Assembly: GCF_002026305.1 (NCBI RefSeq)
Contig: NZ_MVAB01000001.1
Location: 1,904,001 to 1,968,000, forward strand
Direction: 5' to 3'
From: Vagococcus martis
GTDB lineage: Bacteria; Bacillota; Bacilli; Lactobacillales; Vagococcaceae
DNA: 64,000 nt
Shown here one piece after another: positions 30,118 through 41,263 of the stretch. The position numbers were made by a program, and so were the translations under genes. Position 1 is the stretch's first letter; each line of letters opens with the position of its first letter. The notes under the pieces were generated by a model. That model had not been told where the DNA came from and searched no databases. It saw nothing but the letters and a program-made list of their open reading frames with translations.

Positions 30118-30187
30118 ATGTTTATTAAATGAATAATGTTAATAAAATACATACAAATGTTCTCTAATGGAGAAAGGAAGGGAAGAA

Positions 30188-30901
30188 ATGTCAGAATTTT
30201 TATATTTAGGCAAGGCTAAAAGCGTACATTCAACAGAAAAAGAAAATGAGTTAAGGTTGGTTTATCTAGATCAGGCAACGGCATTAAATGGTAAAAAGAA
30301 AGATGAAATTATTGGTAAAGGTCAATTGAATAATTCAATTAGTTCTGAAGTGTTTCGATATCTATCTTCAAAAGGAGTTGCACATCATTGGATTAAGCAA
30401 CTTAGTGAGAATGAGCAGTTAGTTAAAGCTGTGACAATAATTCCGCTTGAAGTCGTCGTTCGAAACATTGCAGCAGGGAGTTTTTCAAAACGTTTTGGTA
30501 TAAAAGAAGGGACGATTCTACCAAAACCAATTCTTGAGTTTTATTATAAAGACGATGACTTGGATGATCCATTTATGAATGAAGATCATATTGATTATTT
30601 AGATATTGCAACAAAAGAAGAAGTGGCTTTTATTAAAGAACAATCTTTTACAATTAATGATTGTCTAAAAGAATTGTTTTCATCCATTGGCTTGACATTA
30701 GTTGATTTTAAATTAGAGTTTGGACGAGATAGTGACGGACGCATTATTCTAGCAGATGAGGTAACACCAGATACGTGTCGTTTATGGGATGATAAGACGA
30801 ATAAATCATTGGATAAAGACGTTTACCGAAAAGATACTGGAGATTTGGTGAGTGTATATAAAGAAGTTGAAAAACGATTAAACGAAAGAAAAGGAGAATA
30901 A
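30188..30901 (+). CDS. purC: SAICAR synthase
   Basis: Phosphoribosylaminoimidazole-succinocarboxamide synthase, joining CAIR with aspartate. Visible marks are LYLGKAKSVHST, VVVRNIAAGSFSKRFGI and LADEVTPDTCRLWD (substrate/ATP site near residue 200). The start at ATG 30188 (MSEFLYLG) has AAAGGAAGG upstream; 237 residues is the usual length. It is the first gene of the nine-gene purC-purD operon, ending 2 bp before purS. Confidence 0.96.
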   Translation: MSEFLYLGKAKSVHSTEKENELRLVYLDQATALNGKKKDEIIGKGQLNNSISSEVFRYLSSKGVAHHWIKQLSENEQLVKAVTIIPLEVVVRNIAAGSFSKRFGIKEGTILPKPILEFYYKDDDLDDPFMNEDHIDYLDIATKEEVAFIKEQSFTINDCLKELFSSIGLTLVDFKLEFGRDSDGRIILADEVTPDTCRLWDDKTNKSLDKDVYRKDTGDLVSVYKEVEKRLNERKGE

Positions 30902-30903
30902 TC

Positions 30904-31155
30904 ATGTTTAAAGTAAGAGTGTATGTAAACTACAAAGCATCCATTTTAGATCCACAAGCTGCAGTTATTGAAGGAGCTATCAAACGTTTAGGTGAAAATG
31001 GCGTATCAGATATTCGCGTGGGAAAAGTATTTGATTTTGTGATTAAAGCAGATAGCAAACAAGATGCTGAAGCAAAAGTTGATAAGATTAGTGATAATTT
31101 ATTAGCTAATCCCAACATGGAGAGCTATGACTTTACTGTTACGGAGGTTAACTAA
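30904..31155 (+). CDS. purS: Phosphoribosylformylglycinamidine synthase subunit PurS
   Basis: An 83-residue small subunit that bridges PurL and PurQ in the FGAM synthase complex and allows ammonia transfer. It starts [16 protein letters not shown] and contains [11 protein letters not shown], both typical. It lies between purC and purQ with 2-bp gaps, so stoichiometric co-translation is likely. Three-subunit FGAM synthase is the Gram-positive arrangement. Confidence 0.95.
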   Translation: MFKVRVYVNYKASILDPQAAVIEGAIKRLGENGVSDIRVGKVFDFVIKADSKQDAEAKVDKISDNLLANPNMESYDFTVTEVN

Positions 31156-31157
31156 TC

Positions 31158-31838
31158 ATGGCAAAATTTGGTGTAGTAGTATTCCCTGGTTCAAATGGTG
31201 ATCAAGATTTATTGTTAGCTATTCAAGATGTGATTGGTGAAGAAGCCGAATATGTTTCACACAGAGCAACTGACTTGTCAGAGTATGATGTTATTTTATT
31301 ACCAGGTGGTTTTTCTTATGGTGATTACTTAAGATGTGGGGCTATTGCTAAATCAAGTCCAGTGATGGAAGCAGTAAAACAGTTTGCCAGTGAAGGAAAA
31401 CTAGTTTTTGGCACATGCAATGGATTCCAAATATTAACAGAGACAGGTCTTTTACCAGGTGTTTTATTAAATAACACATCGCTGAAATTCATTTGTGCCA
31501 TGCAACCATTAAAAGTGAAGAATAATCAAACAATGTTTACAAATGAATATGAACAAGATGAAATCATTACCTTACCGATTGCTCACGGTGAAGGAAATTA
31601 CTACTGTGACAATGCAACTTTAAAAGAATTAAAAGAAAACAACCAAATTATTTTTACTTATGAAAAAACAAATCCAAATGGCAGTGCGGAAGACATTGCA
31701 GGCATTACAAATAAGGAAGGAAATATTATTGGTTTAATGCCCCATCCAGAACGTGCGATGGAAGATTTATTAGGTAGTTCTGATGGTAAAAAACTATTTC
31801 AATCAATCGTAAATCATTTAAGAAAGGTGACGGCATAA
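31158..31838 (+). CDS. purQ: Phosphoribosylformylglycinamidine synthase glutaminase subunit PurQ
   Basis: Class I glutamine amidotransferase supplying ammonia to PurL. The nucleophile is Cys87 in [10 protein letters not shown]; the His-x-Glu of the triad is in MPHPERAM near the end, and [15 protein letters not shown] forms the oxyanion region. 226 residues. The stop is followed after one base by the purL start. Confidence 0.96.
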   Translation: MAKFGVVVFPGSNGDQDLLLAIQDVIGEEAEYVSHRATDLSEYDVILLPGGFSYGDYLRCGAIAKSSPVMEAVKQFASEGKLVFGTCNGFQILTETGLLPGVLLNNTSLKFICAMQPLKVKNNQTMFTNEYEQDEIITLPIAHGEGNYYCDNATLKELKENNQIIFTYEKTNPNGSAEDIAGITNKEGNIIGLMPHPERAMEDLLGSSDGKKLFQSIVNHLRKVTA

Positions 31839-31839
31839 C

Positions 31840-34062
31840 ATGGTAAAAGCACAAACAATGACTCCAGAAGAAGTGAAAGAATCTAAGATTTATCAAGAAT
31901 GGGGTTTGAAAGACTCTGAGTATGAGTACATAGCTGATTCGATTTTAGGTCGTTTACCTAACTACACAGAAACAGGTTTGTTTGCTGTCATGTGGAGTGA
32001 GCATTGTTCTTATAAAAATAGTAAACCTGTGTTAAAACATTTTCCAACATCGAACCAACATGTTTTACAAGGGCCTGGTGAAGGTGCTGGTATTGTGGAT
32101 ATTGGAGATGGGTTAGCTGTTGTGTTTAAAGCAGAAAGTCACAATCATCCATCAGCGGTTGAACCTTATGAAGGGGCAGCTACAGGAGTTGGTGGAATTA
32201 TTCGTGATATTTTTAGTATGGGTGCTAGACCGATTGCTATGTTGAATTCTTTACGTTTTGGTGAAATTAAAACCAATCGTACTAAATATTTAATTGAAAA
32301 AGTAGTCGCGGGGATTGGTGGCTATGGTAATAGTATTGGGATACCAACTGTTGGTGGCGAGATTGCGTTTGACGCGTGTTATGAAGGAAACCCATTAGTG
32401 AATGCGATGTGTGTTGGTTTAATTAGATATGAAGACATCCAAAAAGGACAAGCAAAAGGAATTGGTAATCCAATCATGTACGTTGGAGCAAAAACAGGAC
32501 GAGATGGGATTCATGGTGCAACGTTTGCGTCAGTTGAGTTTGTAGAAGGTGAAGAACAACAACGTTCTGCGGTACAAGTAGGCGATCCATTCATGGAAAA
32601 AGGCTTAATGGAAGCGTGTCTTGATTTGATTTTAAATCATTCAGATTGTTTAGTCGGAATTCAAGATATGGGTGCGGCTGGTTTGGTTTCTTCAAGTTCA
32701 GAGATGGCGTCAAAAGCTGGATCAGGATTAGAACTTTACTTAGATGACGTGCCACAACGTGAAACAGACATGACACCTTATGAAATGATGTTATCTGAGT
32801 CACAAGAAAGAATGTTACTTTGTATCAAAAAAGGAAAAGAACAACAAGTCATCGAATTATTTGAATCTTACGGTTTAGATGCTGTAACAATTGGTCATGT
32901 AACAGATGACAAGCGTTATAAATTATTTTTCCAAGGAGAAAAAGTCGCGGATATTCCTGTTGACTCGTTAGCGGAAGATGCGCCGGTGTATCATAACGAA
33001 CAAGAAAAACCAAAACGCATCATTGAATTTGAAAAACAAGAAGCATATAAACCTAAAATAAAAGACTTTAAACAAACAACATTATCTCTTTTAGCTCAAC
33101 CAACTATTGCGTCAAAACAATCATTATACGAAACTTATGACTCACAAGTTCGTACTAATACTGTTGTGGGTCCTGGTAGTGATGCTGCTGTCCTACGTGT
33201 AAGAGGAACACAAAAAGCTCTTGCGATGACAACTGATTGTAATGCGAGATACTTGTATTTAGATCCAAAAGAAGGCGGAAAAATGGCGGTGAGTGAAGCA
33301 GCTAGAAATATTGTGGCAAGTGGGGCAAGACCATTAGCTATTACAGACTGTTTAAACTTTGGTTCACCAGAAAAACCTGAAGGATTCTATGAGTTAGATC
33401 AAGCAGCAAGAGGAATTGCTCAAGCGTGTGAAGCATTTGATACGCCCGTTATTTCAGGTAATGTTTCGTTATACAATGAAACGAATAATCAGTCTATCTA
33501 CCCAACACCTATGATAGGAATGGTTGGCGTAGTTGATGATTTATCCCATGTTACAACTCAAGATTTTAAAGAAGCATCAGATTTGATTTATGTGTTAGGT
33601 GAAACGAATGCTGATTTTTCAGGTAGCGAAATTCAAAAATTATTAACTGGTAAGATTTCAGGGACTATATCAGCTGTTGATTTAGAAGAAGAAGTGGTCA
33701 TTCAAGCTAAATTATTACAAGCTATTCAATCAGGTTATGTAAAAAGTGCTCATGACTGTGCTGAAGGTGGACTATTAATTAGTGTGATTGAATCAACATT
33801 TGGAAATGGATTAGGTGTTGATATTAAGACGAACCTAGCAACAGAATTAGTGTTTGCCGAGACATCAGGACGATTCGTTGTCAGCGTGTCACCTGAATAT
33901 AAAGATGCATTTGAATCTGTATTAAAGAAAGATGCTACTTTATTAGGAAAAGTGACAAATGATGGTGTGATAAAAGTTAGTACAGCCGACGATTCATTAG
34001 AATTACCAGTTGCAAAAGCCAAAGAAGTATGGGAGGAAGCAATACCATGTCTCATGAAATAA
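31840..34062 (+). CDS. purL: Phosphoribosylformylglycinamidine synthase subunit PurL
   Basis: The ATP-dependent synthetase subunit that makes FGAM from FGAR. At 740 residues it is the short, PurS/PurQ-dependent form. Conserved parts are [13 protein letters not shown] (about 47-59), [21 protein letters not shown] split near residue 90, [28 protein letters not shown] and [11 protein letters not shown]. The 3' end overlaps purF by 16 bp, indicating coupling to the first committed enzyme. Confidence 0.97.
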   Translation: MVKAQTMTPEEVKESKIYQEWGLKDSEYEYIADSILGRLPNYTETGLFAVMWSEHCSYKNSKPVLKHFPTSNQHVLQGPGEGAGIVDIGDGLAVVFKAESHNHPSAVEPYEGAATGVGGIIRDIFSMGARPIAMLNSLRFGEIKTNRTKYLIEKVVAGIGGYGNSIGIPTVGGEIAFDACYEGNPLVNAMCVGLIRYEDIQKGQAKGIGNPIMYVGAKTGRDGIHGATFASVEFVEGEEQQRSAVQVGDPFMEKGLMEACLDLILNHSDCLVGIQDMGAAGLVSSSSEMASKAGSGLELYLDDVPQRETDMTPYEMMLSESQERMLLCIKKGKEQQVIELFESYGLDAVTIGHVTDDKRYKLFFQGEKVADIPVDSLAEDAPVYHNEQEKPKRIIEFEKQEAYKPKIKDFKQTTLSLLAQPTIASKQSLYETYDSQVRTNTVVGPGSDAAVLRVRGTQKALAMTTDCNARYLYLDPKEGGKMAVSEAARNIVASGARPLAITDCLNFGSPEKPEGFYELDQAARGIAQACEAFDTPVISGNVSLYNETNNQSIYPTPMIGMVGVVDDLSHVTTQDFKEASDLIYVLGETNADFSGSEIQKLLTGKISGTISAVDLEEEVVIQAKLLQAIQSGYVKSAHDCAEGGLLISVIESTFGNGLGVDIKTNLATELVFAETSGRFVVSVSPEYKDAFESVLKKDATLLGKVTNDGVIKVSTADDSLELPVAKAKEVWEEAIPCLMK

Positions 34063-35465
34063 AAGGGATAAATGAAGAATGTGGTGTGTTTGGTGTATGG
34101 AACCATAAAGATGCCAGTCAAATGACTTATTATGGCTTACATAGTTTACAACATAGAGGACAAGAAGGTGCAGGGATTGTGTCATTAGAGAACAATCGCC
34201 TGCATGGTCATCGAGGATTAGGGTTATTGCATGAGGTATTTGCTAACCCTGATTTATTAACACAATTAAAAGGCCACTCTGCGATTGGTCATGTGCGTTA
34301 TGGAACAAGTGGCGAGGGAGATATTATTAACATTCAGCCCTTTTTATTTCGCTTTTACAATGCTGAAATTGCATTAGCTCATAATGGAAATTTGATTAAT
34401 GCTAAAACGTTACGTAAAGAATTAGAAGAAGATGGGGCTATTTTTCATTCTAATTCTGATACAGAAATCTTGATGCACTTAATTCGTCGTAGTAATAAAG
34501 ACACATTCATCGACAAATTATCTGAAGCGTTGAATATTGTCAAAGGTGGGTTCGCTTATTTACTGCTAACTGATGACGCCATGTACGCGACTCTTGATCC
34601 AAATGCATTTCGACCGTTATCAGTTGGTCGTTTATCAAATGGGGCTTATGTTGTATCAAGTGAAACGTGTGCTTTAGATACAATTGGTGCAAAGTTTGTC
34701 AGAGATGTCGAACCTGGTGAAATTATTGAGATTAGCGATAACGGATTAAAAAGCTACCGGTACACTGATGAGACGATGTATTCAATTTGTTCAATGGAGT
34801 ACATTTACTTTGCACGACCTGATTCAAATATTAAAGGAATTAATGTTCACTCTGCTCGTAAACGCATGGGAAAAACACTAGCTAAAGAACATCCAGTTGA
34901 AGCAGATATGGTCATTGGTGTGCCTAATAGTTCTCTTTCAGCGGCTAGTGGGTATGCTGAAGCAAGTTCTATTCCTTATGAAATGGGATTAGTAAAAAAC
35001 CAATATGTCGCTAGAACGTTTATTCAACCAACACAAGAACTGCGAGAAGAAGGTGTTAGATTAAAACTGTCTGCTGTTCGGGGTGTTGTGGAAGGAAAAC
35101 GTGTGATTTTAGTGGATGATTCAATCGTTCGTGGGACGACATCAAAACGTATTGTTCGTTTGTTAAAAGAAGCTGGTGCAAAAGAAGTTCATGTTAGAAT
35201 ATCATCACCTCCATTAGCATATCCATGTTTTTATGGGATTGATATTCAAACAAAAGAAGAATTAATTGCTGCAAATTATTCAACAGATAAAATGAGAGAA
35301 ATTATTGAAGCTGATTCGTTAGAATTTTTAACTGAAGAAGGATTAATTAACTCGATAGGATTAAAGTTAGATGCCCCTTATAACGGGTTATGTATGGCGT
35401 ATTTCAATGGTGATTACCCAACACCTTTATATGATTATGAATACAGAGAAAACAAGGAGGACTAA
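34047..35465 (+). CDS. purF: Amidophosphoribosyltransferase
   Basis: Commits PRPP to purine synthesis by forming phosphoribosylamine from glutamine. It has an N-terminal Ntn glutaminase and a C-terminal PRTase domain ([18 protein letters not shown] near residue 355). The start was set at ATG 34047 ([16 protein letters not shown]) with GGGAGGA upstream. This predicts an 11-residue propeptide cut to expose Cys12, as in the Bacillus enzyme. Cysteines further on ([27 protein letters not shown]) are consistent with the 4Fe-4S type. Product 472 residues. Confidence 0.95.
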   Translation: MSHEIKGINEECGVFGVWNHKDASQMTYYGLHSLQHRGQEGAGIVSLENNRLHGHRGLGLLHEVFANPDLLTQLKGHSAIGHVRYGTSGEGDIINIQPFLFRFYNAEIALAHNGNLINAKTLRKELEEDGAIFHSNSDTEILMHLIRRSNKDTFIDKLSEALNIVKGGFAYLLLTDDAMYATLDPNAFRPLSVGRLSNGAYVVSSETCALDTIGAKFVRDVEPGEIIEISDNGLKSYRYTDETMYSICSMEYIYFARPDSNIKGINVHSARKRMGKTLAKEHPVEADMVIGVPNSSLSAASGYAEASSIPYEMGLVKNQYVARTFIQPTQELREEGVRLKLSAVRGVVEGKRVILVDDSIVRGTTSKRIVRLLKEAGAKEVHVRISSPPLAYPCFYGIDIQTKEELIAANYSTDKMREIIEADSLEFLTEEGLINSIGLKLDAPYNGLCMAYFNGDYPTPLYDYEYRENKED

Positions 35466-35466
35466 T

Positions 35467-36513
35467 ATGTCAACAGCATATGAAAAATCAGGAGTCAATG
35501 TTGAAGCAGGATATGAAGTCGTAGAAAGAATTAAAGCTCACACAAAACGAACTGAACGCTTAGGTATGATGAGTGCATTAGGTGGATTTGGTGGCTGTTT
35601 TGATTTAAGTCAGTATCATGTGAAAGAGCCTGTCCTTGTTTCTGGAACAGATGGTGTGGGAACAAAATTAATGGTTGCCATTGAAGCAGACAAACATAAC
35701 ACAATTGGGATTGATTGTGTTGCCATGTGTGCAAACGACATTTTAGCTCAAGGAGCGGAACCTTTGTTCTTTTTAGATTATATTGCTACAGGAAAAACCT
35801 ATCCTGAAAAAATCGAAAAAATTGTTGAAGGTGTAGCTAATGGCTGTGTGGAATCTAAAATGGCTTTAATTGGTGGCGAAACAGCTGAGATGCCTGATAT
35901 GTATGGTGAAAACGATTATGATTTAGCTGGATTTGCGGTGGGATTGGCAGAAAAATCAGAATTAATCGATTCATCGACTATTTCTGAAGGTGATGTGTTA
36001 ATCGGTATTGCATCAAGTGGGATTCATTCAAATGGTTTTTCACTAGTCAGACAAATTTTATTTAAAGATAATGATTTTTCTTTAGATACAGTCTTAGATG
36101 AGTTAAATGGAAAAACTTTAGGTGATGTGTTATTAACGCCAACAAAACTCTATATAAAAAGTGTTTTACCATTAATTAAAATGCAAAAAATTAAAGGTAT
36201 TGCTCATATTACGGGTGGAGGCTTCTATGAAAATATTCCTAGAATGTTACCAGATAATATATCAGCCACTATAACAAAAGGCACGTGGCCGGTACTACCT
36301 ATTTTTGATTGTTTACAAAAACTTGGAAATATCAGCGAAAAAGATATGTTTAGTACATTTAATATGGGAATTGGTATGGTGCTGGCAGTTGATAAAACAG
36401 ATGCTCAGACAGTTGTAGATTATATCAATGCTCATGATGAACATGCTTATACAATTGGACAAGTTGAACTAGGTGCGACAGGATCTGTTCACATTAAAGG
36501 AGAGAGTCGATGA
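35467..36513 (+). CDS. purM: Phosphoribosylaminoimidazole synthetase
   Basis: AIR synthetase, closing the imidazole ring of FGAM with ATP. Characteristic stretches are [14 protein letters not shown] (near residue 60), [31 protein letters not shown] and [15 protein letters not shown]. The ATG at 35467 comes one base after the purF stop behind AAGGAGGA. 348 residues. Its 3' end overlaps purN by four bases (ATGA). Confidence 0.96.
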   Translation: MSTAYEKSGVNVEAGYEVVERIKAHTKRTERLGMMSALGGFGGCFDLSQYHVKEPVLVSGTDGVGTKLMVAIEADKHNTIGIDCVAMCANDILAQGAEPLFFLDYIATGKTYPEKIEKIVEGVANGCVESKMALIGGETAEMPDMYGENDYDLAGFAVGLAEKSELIDSSTISEGDVLIGIASSGIHSNGFSLVRQILFKDNDFSLDTVLDELNGKTLGDVLLTPTKLYIKSVLPLIKMQKIKGIAHITGGGFYENIPRMLPDNISATITKGTWPVLPIFDCLQKLGNISEKDMFSTFNMGIGMVLAVDKTDAQTVVDYINAHDEHAYTIGQVELGATGSVHIKGESR

Positions 36514-37088
36514 GATTTGCCATTTTTGCTTCAGGAAACGGATCAAATTTTGAAGCAATAGTTAAAGCGAGTCAACAAGGAAATATTGCGGGAACATTGG
36601 TCTGTTTATTTTGTGATAAAAAAGATGCCTACGTGATTGAACGAGCAAAAAAGTATGACGTGCCTTATTTTGTGATGGAAAAAAAGGCGAATCAGACAAA
36701 AGAAGCGTATGAACAAAATATTTTGACGATGCTAGAAAATGAAGACATAGATTTCATTGTGTTAGCAGGCTATATGAAAATTATCGGCCCAACACTATTG
36801 AATCAATATAAAAAGAAAATCATTAACTTGCATCCATCCTTATTACCAAAATATCCGGGAAATAAAAGCATAAAAGAAGCATATGATAGTACTGATGAAA
36901 AGACTGGTGTGACGATTCATTTAGTTGATGAAGGTGTGGATACTGGCCCCATTATCTATCAAGAAAGTGTAGCGATTAACCGCGAGCTTTCTTTAGAAGA
37001 ATTTGAGGAAGAGATGCATCAATTAGAGCATCATGTATTACCAATTATTTTAAATCAATTTATCTTGGGGGAATTTAAGAATGTCTAA
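36510..37088 (+). CDS. purN: Phosphoribosylglycinamide formyltransferase
   Basis: GAR transformylase using 10-formyl-THF. It begins [16 protein letters not shown], holds [14 protein letters not shown] and the catalytic Asn-His-Asp set in [13 protein letters not shown] and [11 protein letters not shown]. 192 residues. Start and stop overlap purM and purH. The formyl donor could come in part from histidine degradation through Fhs encoded earlier in the window. Confidence 0.95.
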   Translation: MRFAIFASGNGSNFEAIVKASQQGNIAGTLVCLFCDKKDAYVIERAKKYDVPYFVMEKKANQTKEAYEQNILTMLENEDIDFIVLAGYMKIIGPTLLNQYKKKIINLHPSLLPKYPGNKSIKEAYDSTDEKTGVTIHLVDEGVDTGPIIYQESVAINRELSLEEFEEEMHQLEHHVLPIILNQFILGEFKNV

Positions 37089-38625
37089 AAAGCGTGCACT
37101 CATTAGCGTTTATGATAAAACTGGTGTAGCAGATTTTGCAAAAGAGTTAGTTAAGTTAGGATATGACATTATTTCAACAGGCGGCACAAAACGAATACTT
37201 GAATCTGAGGGAATTAAGTGTTTGAGTGTGGAAGAAGTAACGAAGTTTCCAGAGATGCTTGATGGACGAGTAAAAACACTGCATCCATTTATTCATGGAG
37301 GATTATTAGCTAGACGTGATAATCCAGAACACATGAACACATTAAAAGAGCACAAAATAGAGACAATTGATTTAGTGTGTGTCAATTTGTATCCATTTAA
37401 AGAAACCATTGCTCAACCCAATGTGACACAAAATGAAGCGATTGAACAAATTGATATTGGTGGCCCGAGTATGTTACGAAGTGCCGCGAAAAACTTTGCT
37501 AGTGTGACGGTTGTTGTTGATAATAGTGATTATGAGATTGTTTTAAACGAATTGAGTGAAGCAGGGGACACAACACTTAAAACAAGGCAATCATTAGCAG
37601 CAAAAGTATTTGCAACGACATCAGACTATGATGCAAGCATCGCTAATTACTTATCAGAAGAAAATGATGAAAAAGGGTTACCGAACCAATTGTCACTAAA
37701 CTATACAAAAGTCGATACTTTAAGATATGGTGAAAACAATCATCAAAAAGCGTATTTCTATCAATCAGATGATAATAAATCAGAAATTGGAATAGGAACA
37801 GCAAAACAATTACATGGGAAAGAATTATCTTATAACAACTATAAAGATACTAATGCAGCGATACATTTAGTCAAAGAATTTGATGAACCAACAGTGGTTG
37901 CTGTGAAACATATGAATCCGTGTGGTGTTGGTTTTGGAAAAACGATACATGAAGCTTACAATCTAGCTTATGAAAGTGATCCGATTTCGATTTTTGGTGG
38001 CGTACTAGCTTTTAATCGTGAAATTGATGCTGATTTGGCTGAAAGTTTAAATCAATTGTTTTTAGAAATTATTATTGCCCCAAGTTTTACAGCTGACGCT
38101 TTAGAGATATTAGAGAAAAAGAAAAATCGTCGTTTGCTTCAATTAGACACAACGAAACCAAACCAATCTGAGTGGGAATTAGTTAGTGTTTCAGGTGGGT
38201 TACTAGTACAAGAATCTGACACTGAAATTGATGATGAGACAGAATGGACAGTTGTTACGGAGACATTACCAACAGCTGAAGACATTGATGCATTAAAAAA
38301 AATGTGGCTAGTGGTTAAATCTGTAAAAAGTAATGCGATTGTTGTGGGTAACGCTCGCCATACATTAGGTATTGGTGCTGGACAAATGAATCGTGTCGGT
38401 TCAGTAAAATTAGCAGTAGATCAAGCAGGTGATTTAGCAAAAGGAGCTGTATTAGCTAGTGATGCGTTCTTCCCAATGCCTGATAGTGTGGAATACGCAG
38501 CAAAACATGGGATAAAAGCAATCATACACCCAGGTGGTAGTGTGAAAGACCAAGAATCAATTGATGTAGCAAATGAGTATGGTATTGCAATGATTGTCAC
38601 TGGAACAAGACATTTCAAACATTAA
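37081..38625 (+). CDS. purH: Bifunctional AICAR transformylase / IMP cyclohydrolase
   Basis: Carries out the last two steps to IMP. The N-terminal cyclohydrolase (MGS-like) domain shows [27 protein letters not shown] and [19 protein letters not shown] (near residue 65). The C-terminal transformylase has [44 protein letters not shown] and the ending [11 protein letters not shown]. 514 residues, normal. It overlaps purN by eight bases with GGGGG before the ATG. Confidence 0.96.
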   Translation: MSKKRALISVYDKTGVADFAKELVKLGYDIISTGGTKRILESEGIKCLSVEEVTKFPEMLDGRVKTLHPFIHGGLLARRDNPEHMNTLKEHKIETIDLVCVNLYPFKETIAQPNVTQNEAIEQIDIGGPSMLRSAAKNFASVTVVVDNSDYEIVLNELSEAGDTTLKTRQSLAAKVFATTSDYDASIANYLSEENDEKGLPNQLSLNYTKVDTLRYGENNHQKAYFYQSDDNKSEIGIGTAKQLHGKELSYNNYKDTNAAIHLVKEFDEPTVVAVKHMNPCGVGFGKTIHEAYNLAYESDPISIFGGVLAFNREIDADLAESLNQLFLEIIIAPSFTADALEILEKKKNRRLLQLDTTKPNQSEWELVSVSGGLLVQESDTEIDDETEWTVVTETLPTAEDIDALKKMWLVVKSVKSNAIVVGNARHTLGIGAGQMNRVGSVKLAVDQAGDLAKGAVLASDAFFPMPDSVEYAAKHGIKAIIHPGGSVKDQESIDVANEYGIAMIVTGTRHFKH

Positions 38626-38639
38626 GAGGAGAAGACTTG

Positions 38640-39893
38640 ATGAAAAGAAAACTATTGGTAATTGGTAGTGGTGGACGCGAGCATGCGATTGGTAAAAAAT
38701 TATTACAAAGTCCACTAGTTGAAACAGTCTATTGTTTACCGGGAAACGCAGGAATGGTCATAGATGGGATTCAGTTAGTAGATGGAAACGAAAGTGATCA
38801 AGAATTTATTGCATCATTTTGTCAGGAGAAAGAGATTAGTTGGGTATTTGTCGGACCTGAAGTGCCTTTAATAGATGGATTAGTCGATTTTTTAGAGACA
38901 AAAGGGATTAAAGCGTTTGGACCTAAAAAAAATGCAGCCATTATTGAAGGTTCAAAAGATTTTGCAAAACAACTAATGGCAAAATATGATATTCCAACGG
39001 CAAATTATGAAACATTTACCGATAGAGATGATGCAATTGCCTATTTATCAACACAGGAATTACCGATTGTCATCAAAGCAGATGGATTAGCTGCAGGTAA
39101 AGGTGTTGTGATTGCAGAAACCATTGAAGAAGCAACACAAGCTGTTGATGATAATTTATTAAATAATGTTTTTGATAGTGAAGAACCTAAAATTGTGATT
39201 GAAGAGTTTTTAGTTGGTAAGGAATTTTCTTTATTGTCATTTGTGGGAGAATCTTTTGTGTATCCAATGGTTGCAGCGAAAGACCACAAAGCAATTTTTG
39301 ATGGAGACAAAGGACCAAATACTGGTGGGATGGGTGTATACAGTCCAGTACCATATGTGACAGATTCAGTGTATCAAGAGTCACTATCAAAAATAGTTTA
39401 CCCGACAGTAGACGCAATGAAAAAAGAAGGAAGAACTTTCCAAGGGATTTTATATACTGGATTAATCATTACAAAAGATGGTCCGAAAGTCATTGAATAT
39501 AATGCTCGATTTGGAGATCCTGAAACACAAGTATTACTTGAGAGATTAGAAACAGATTTAGTTGAAGTAATCGAATCTATTTTTGATGATAAATCAATAG
39601 AAGTTTCTTGGAAAGATACTGGATTTGACTTAGGTGTTGTTGTCTCTGCAAAAGGGTATCCAAATAGTTATGAAAAAGGAAGGCCTTTACACATTGATAC
39701 AACGAATAAAGAAGTGAACCTTTTCTTTGCAGGAGTTGCAAGTAAAAATGATTCTCTTGTCTCAAATAGTGGCCGAGTATTTATGGCTGAAAGTAGTGGA
39801 GCAACACTCGAAGAAGCGAGAGGAAAAGTATATGGTTGGTTATCTGAGCAACAGTTAACTGATTTTTATTATCGAACAGATATTGGAAAATAA
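38640..39893 (+). CDS. purD: Phosphoribosylamine-glycine ligase
   Basis: GAR synthetase, an ATP-grasp enzyme. It begins LLVIGSGGREHAIGKKL and shows VIKADGLAAGKGVVIAE (near residue 142) and the family signature RFGDPETQVLLERL. ATG 38640 follows AGAGGAGA; the preceding in-frame TTG is not needed. 417 residues. It is the last gene of the operon, before a strong terminator. Confidence 0.96.
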   Translation: MKRKLLVIGSGGREHAIGKKLLQSPLVETVYCLPGNAGMVIDGIQLVDGNESDQEFIASFCQEKEISWVFVGPEVPLIDGLVDFLETKGIKAFGPKKNAAIIEGSKDFAKQLMAKYDIPTANYETFTDRDDAIAYLSTQELPIVIKADGLAAGKGVVIAETIEEATQAVDDNLLNNVFDSEEPKIVIEEFLVGKEFSLLSFVGESFVYPMVAAKDHKAIFDGDKGPNTGGMGVYSPVPYVTDSVYQESLSKIVYPTVDAMKKEGRTFQGILYTGLIITKDGPKVIEYNARFGDPETQVLLERLETDLVEVIESIFDDKSIEVSWKDTGFDLGVVVSAKGYPNSYEKGRPLHIDTTNKEVNLFFAGVASKNDSLVSNSGRVFMAESSGATLEEARGKVYGWLSEQQLTDFYYRTDIGK

Positions 39894-39939
39894 AACAAGC
39901 TGACTAGGACTATCTTAACCTGGTCAGCTTGTTTTATTA
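39892..39939. terminator. Bidirectional terminator between purD and the immunity-like gene
   Basis: AAAACAAGCTGACTAGG pairs with CCTGGTCAGCTTGTTTT (one wobble), with A/T runs on both sides. Confidence 0.9.
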
Positions 39940-40230
39940 TTTTAACTTATTGCCAAAAACACTAATTAATCCGCCACCCAAATTATTATTAGTATAGGGA
40001 TAATTTGTGATAGTCAGATACAATTCACCGGTTTCTTTTGATAACTGTCCACTTATAGCTAATGGAGTAAGTGACGCTCTTAAATCAGAAACGACACGTG
40101 GTAAGTAGCTGTTATTCTCAAGAGTTGTTTTAGCTTTTGTTAGTATCGCTTTTTCATTTTTGGGAATTTCTTTAAGTATCAGCTTATCAATACAACATAT
40201 AAACTCCTTGTTAGACATTTGTTTTTGCAT
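39937..40230 (-). CDS. Small protein resembling enterocin-A-type bacteriocin immunity proteins
   Basis: A 97-residue, helix-rich cytosolic protein without signal peptide. Its layout (charged helices, then SDLRASLTPLAISGQLS and a terminal GGGLISVFG) resembles the EntA/pediocin-like immunity family, whose four-helix bundles protect cells from class IIa bacteriocins by binding the mannose-PTS receptor. The match is by eye and modest. ATG at 40230 has AAGAGGAT upstream, supporting a real gene. No bacteriocin precursor or exporter lies nearby, so it would be an orphan immunity gene. It follows the rpiR gene on the same strand with a short gap. Confidence 0.5.
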   Translation of the reverse strand: MQKQMSNKEFICCIDKLILKEIPKNEKAILTKAKTTLENNSYLPRVVSDLRASLTPLAISGQLSKETGELYLTITNYPYTNNNLGGGLISVFGNKLK

Positions 40231-40298
40231 GAAATATCCTCTTTTCGTTTTTATGATAATATTACGACATGTTTTACTCTGTGTAGTAATAAAAGTTA

Positions 40299-41117
40299 TT
40301 ATTCTAGCCGTTTGTCAATAATGGAACGTAGTACTTTTTCTCTTAACTCAAGCGAATCAACATTATACTTAATTTCATATCCTTTAATTAGTAAATCACA
40401 AATATATAATTGGGACATTTTACCGGCAATTGATCCTCCATCTAAAAATTCATCAACAGTTGTTTGAAGTACAACATCTGCTAATTGAGCGATTGGTGAT
40501 AATAAATAATTTGTAATAGCAATAATTGTTGCCTGATTTTGTTTCGCGATTTTTAAAGAATCATAGGTGTCCTTAGTCTTACCAGAAAGAGATAATCCAA
40601 TCACCAAATCTTCTTTGGTTAGTAATGAGGCAATTTGTGCTTGTAAATGGGGATCAATACTTGCATTAGATTGAAGGCCAACTCTTAAAAACATAGATTC
40701 TAAATCATTGGCTGTATTCCCGCTTGATCCCATGCCAAAAATATGAATGTTTTTGGCCGAACTTAGAAGATTAATGGCTGTATCTAAAGCATGATTATCT
40801 AATATCTTTTCTGTCATTTTTAACGTATGAGCCAAATTAGTAGCAAAATCACTGTAGAAAAAGGTCGAATTATTTTGTTTTTTTTTGTTGGTGAAGTCTT
40901 CTTTAGCAATTTCTATTTTTAAGTCAGTAAAGCCAGAAAATCCTAATTTTTGACAAAATCGAATTATTGTAGCGTCTCCAACACCTGTTTCTTGTTTGAC
41001 TTCACTCATTGTAGAATGGATAATTTTTTCATTAGTGGTTGTAATATAATCAGCAATTTTTTTCTCTGATTTAGTTAATGTTTCGTAATGATCCTGCAAT
41101 AGCTGTTTAAAGCTCAT
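40299..41117 (-). CDS. MurR/RpiR-family transcriptional regulator
   Basis: 272 residues: an N-terminal RpiR helix-turn-helix (about 1-77, with GVGDATIIRFCQKLGFSGF as recognition region) and a C-terminal SIS sugar-phosphate-binding domain (about 115-250, IHIFGMGSSGNTANDLE). Divergent from nanE and its PTS genes, so it most likely controls that unit in response to an amino-sugar phosphate such as ManNAc-6-P or GlcNAc-6-P. Whether it represses or activates cannot be told from sequence. Confidence 0.88.
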   Translation of the reverse strand: MSFKQLLQDHYETLTKSEKKIADYITTTNEKIIHSTMSEVKQETGVGDATIIRFCQKLGFSGFTDLKIEIAKEDFTNKKKQNNSTFFYSDFATNLAHTLKMTEKILDNHALDTAINLLSSAKNIHIFGMGSSGNTANDLESMFLRVGLQSNASIDPHLQAQIASLLTKEDLVIGLSLSGKTKDTYDSLKIAKQNQATIIAITNYLLSPIAQLADVVLQTTVDEFLDGGSIAGKMSQLYICDLLIKGYEIKYNVDSLELREKVLRSIIDKRLE

Positions 41118-41192
41118 AATAACCCTCCGTCAATATAGTTACTGTTATAAGTATACGATAAAAAAAATAAATTGACTAATCTATTTACATTT

Positions 41193-41207
41193 ATGAAAAC
41201 GTATGCT
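41193..41207 (+). promoter_or_regulatory. cre site in the nanE promoter region
   Basis: ATGAAAACGTATGCT fits WTGNAANCGNWNNCW at every defined position. It overlaps a possible promoter (TTTACA 41184-41189, TAAATT 41207-41212), so CcpA would block RNA polymerase. Confidence 0.65.
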
Positions 41208-41263
41208 AAATTAATTTTGGAGAATAAATCCGAAATAAATTAAAAACGGAGCGAAAGTGGAGT

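Noticed and set aside
30118-30187. Purine riboswitch upstream of purC
   Set aside because: The leader is about 65 nt, with no three-way junction or conserved loop sequences; PurR control is more likely.
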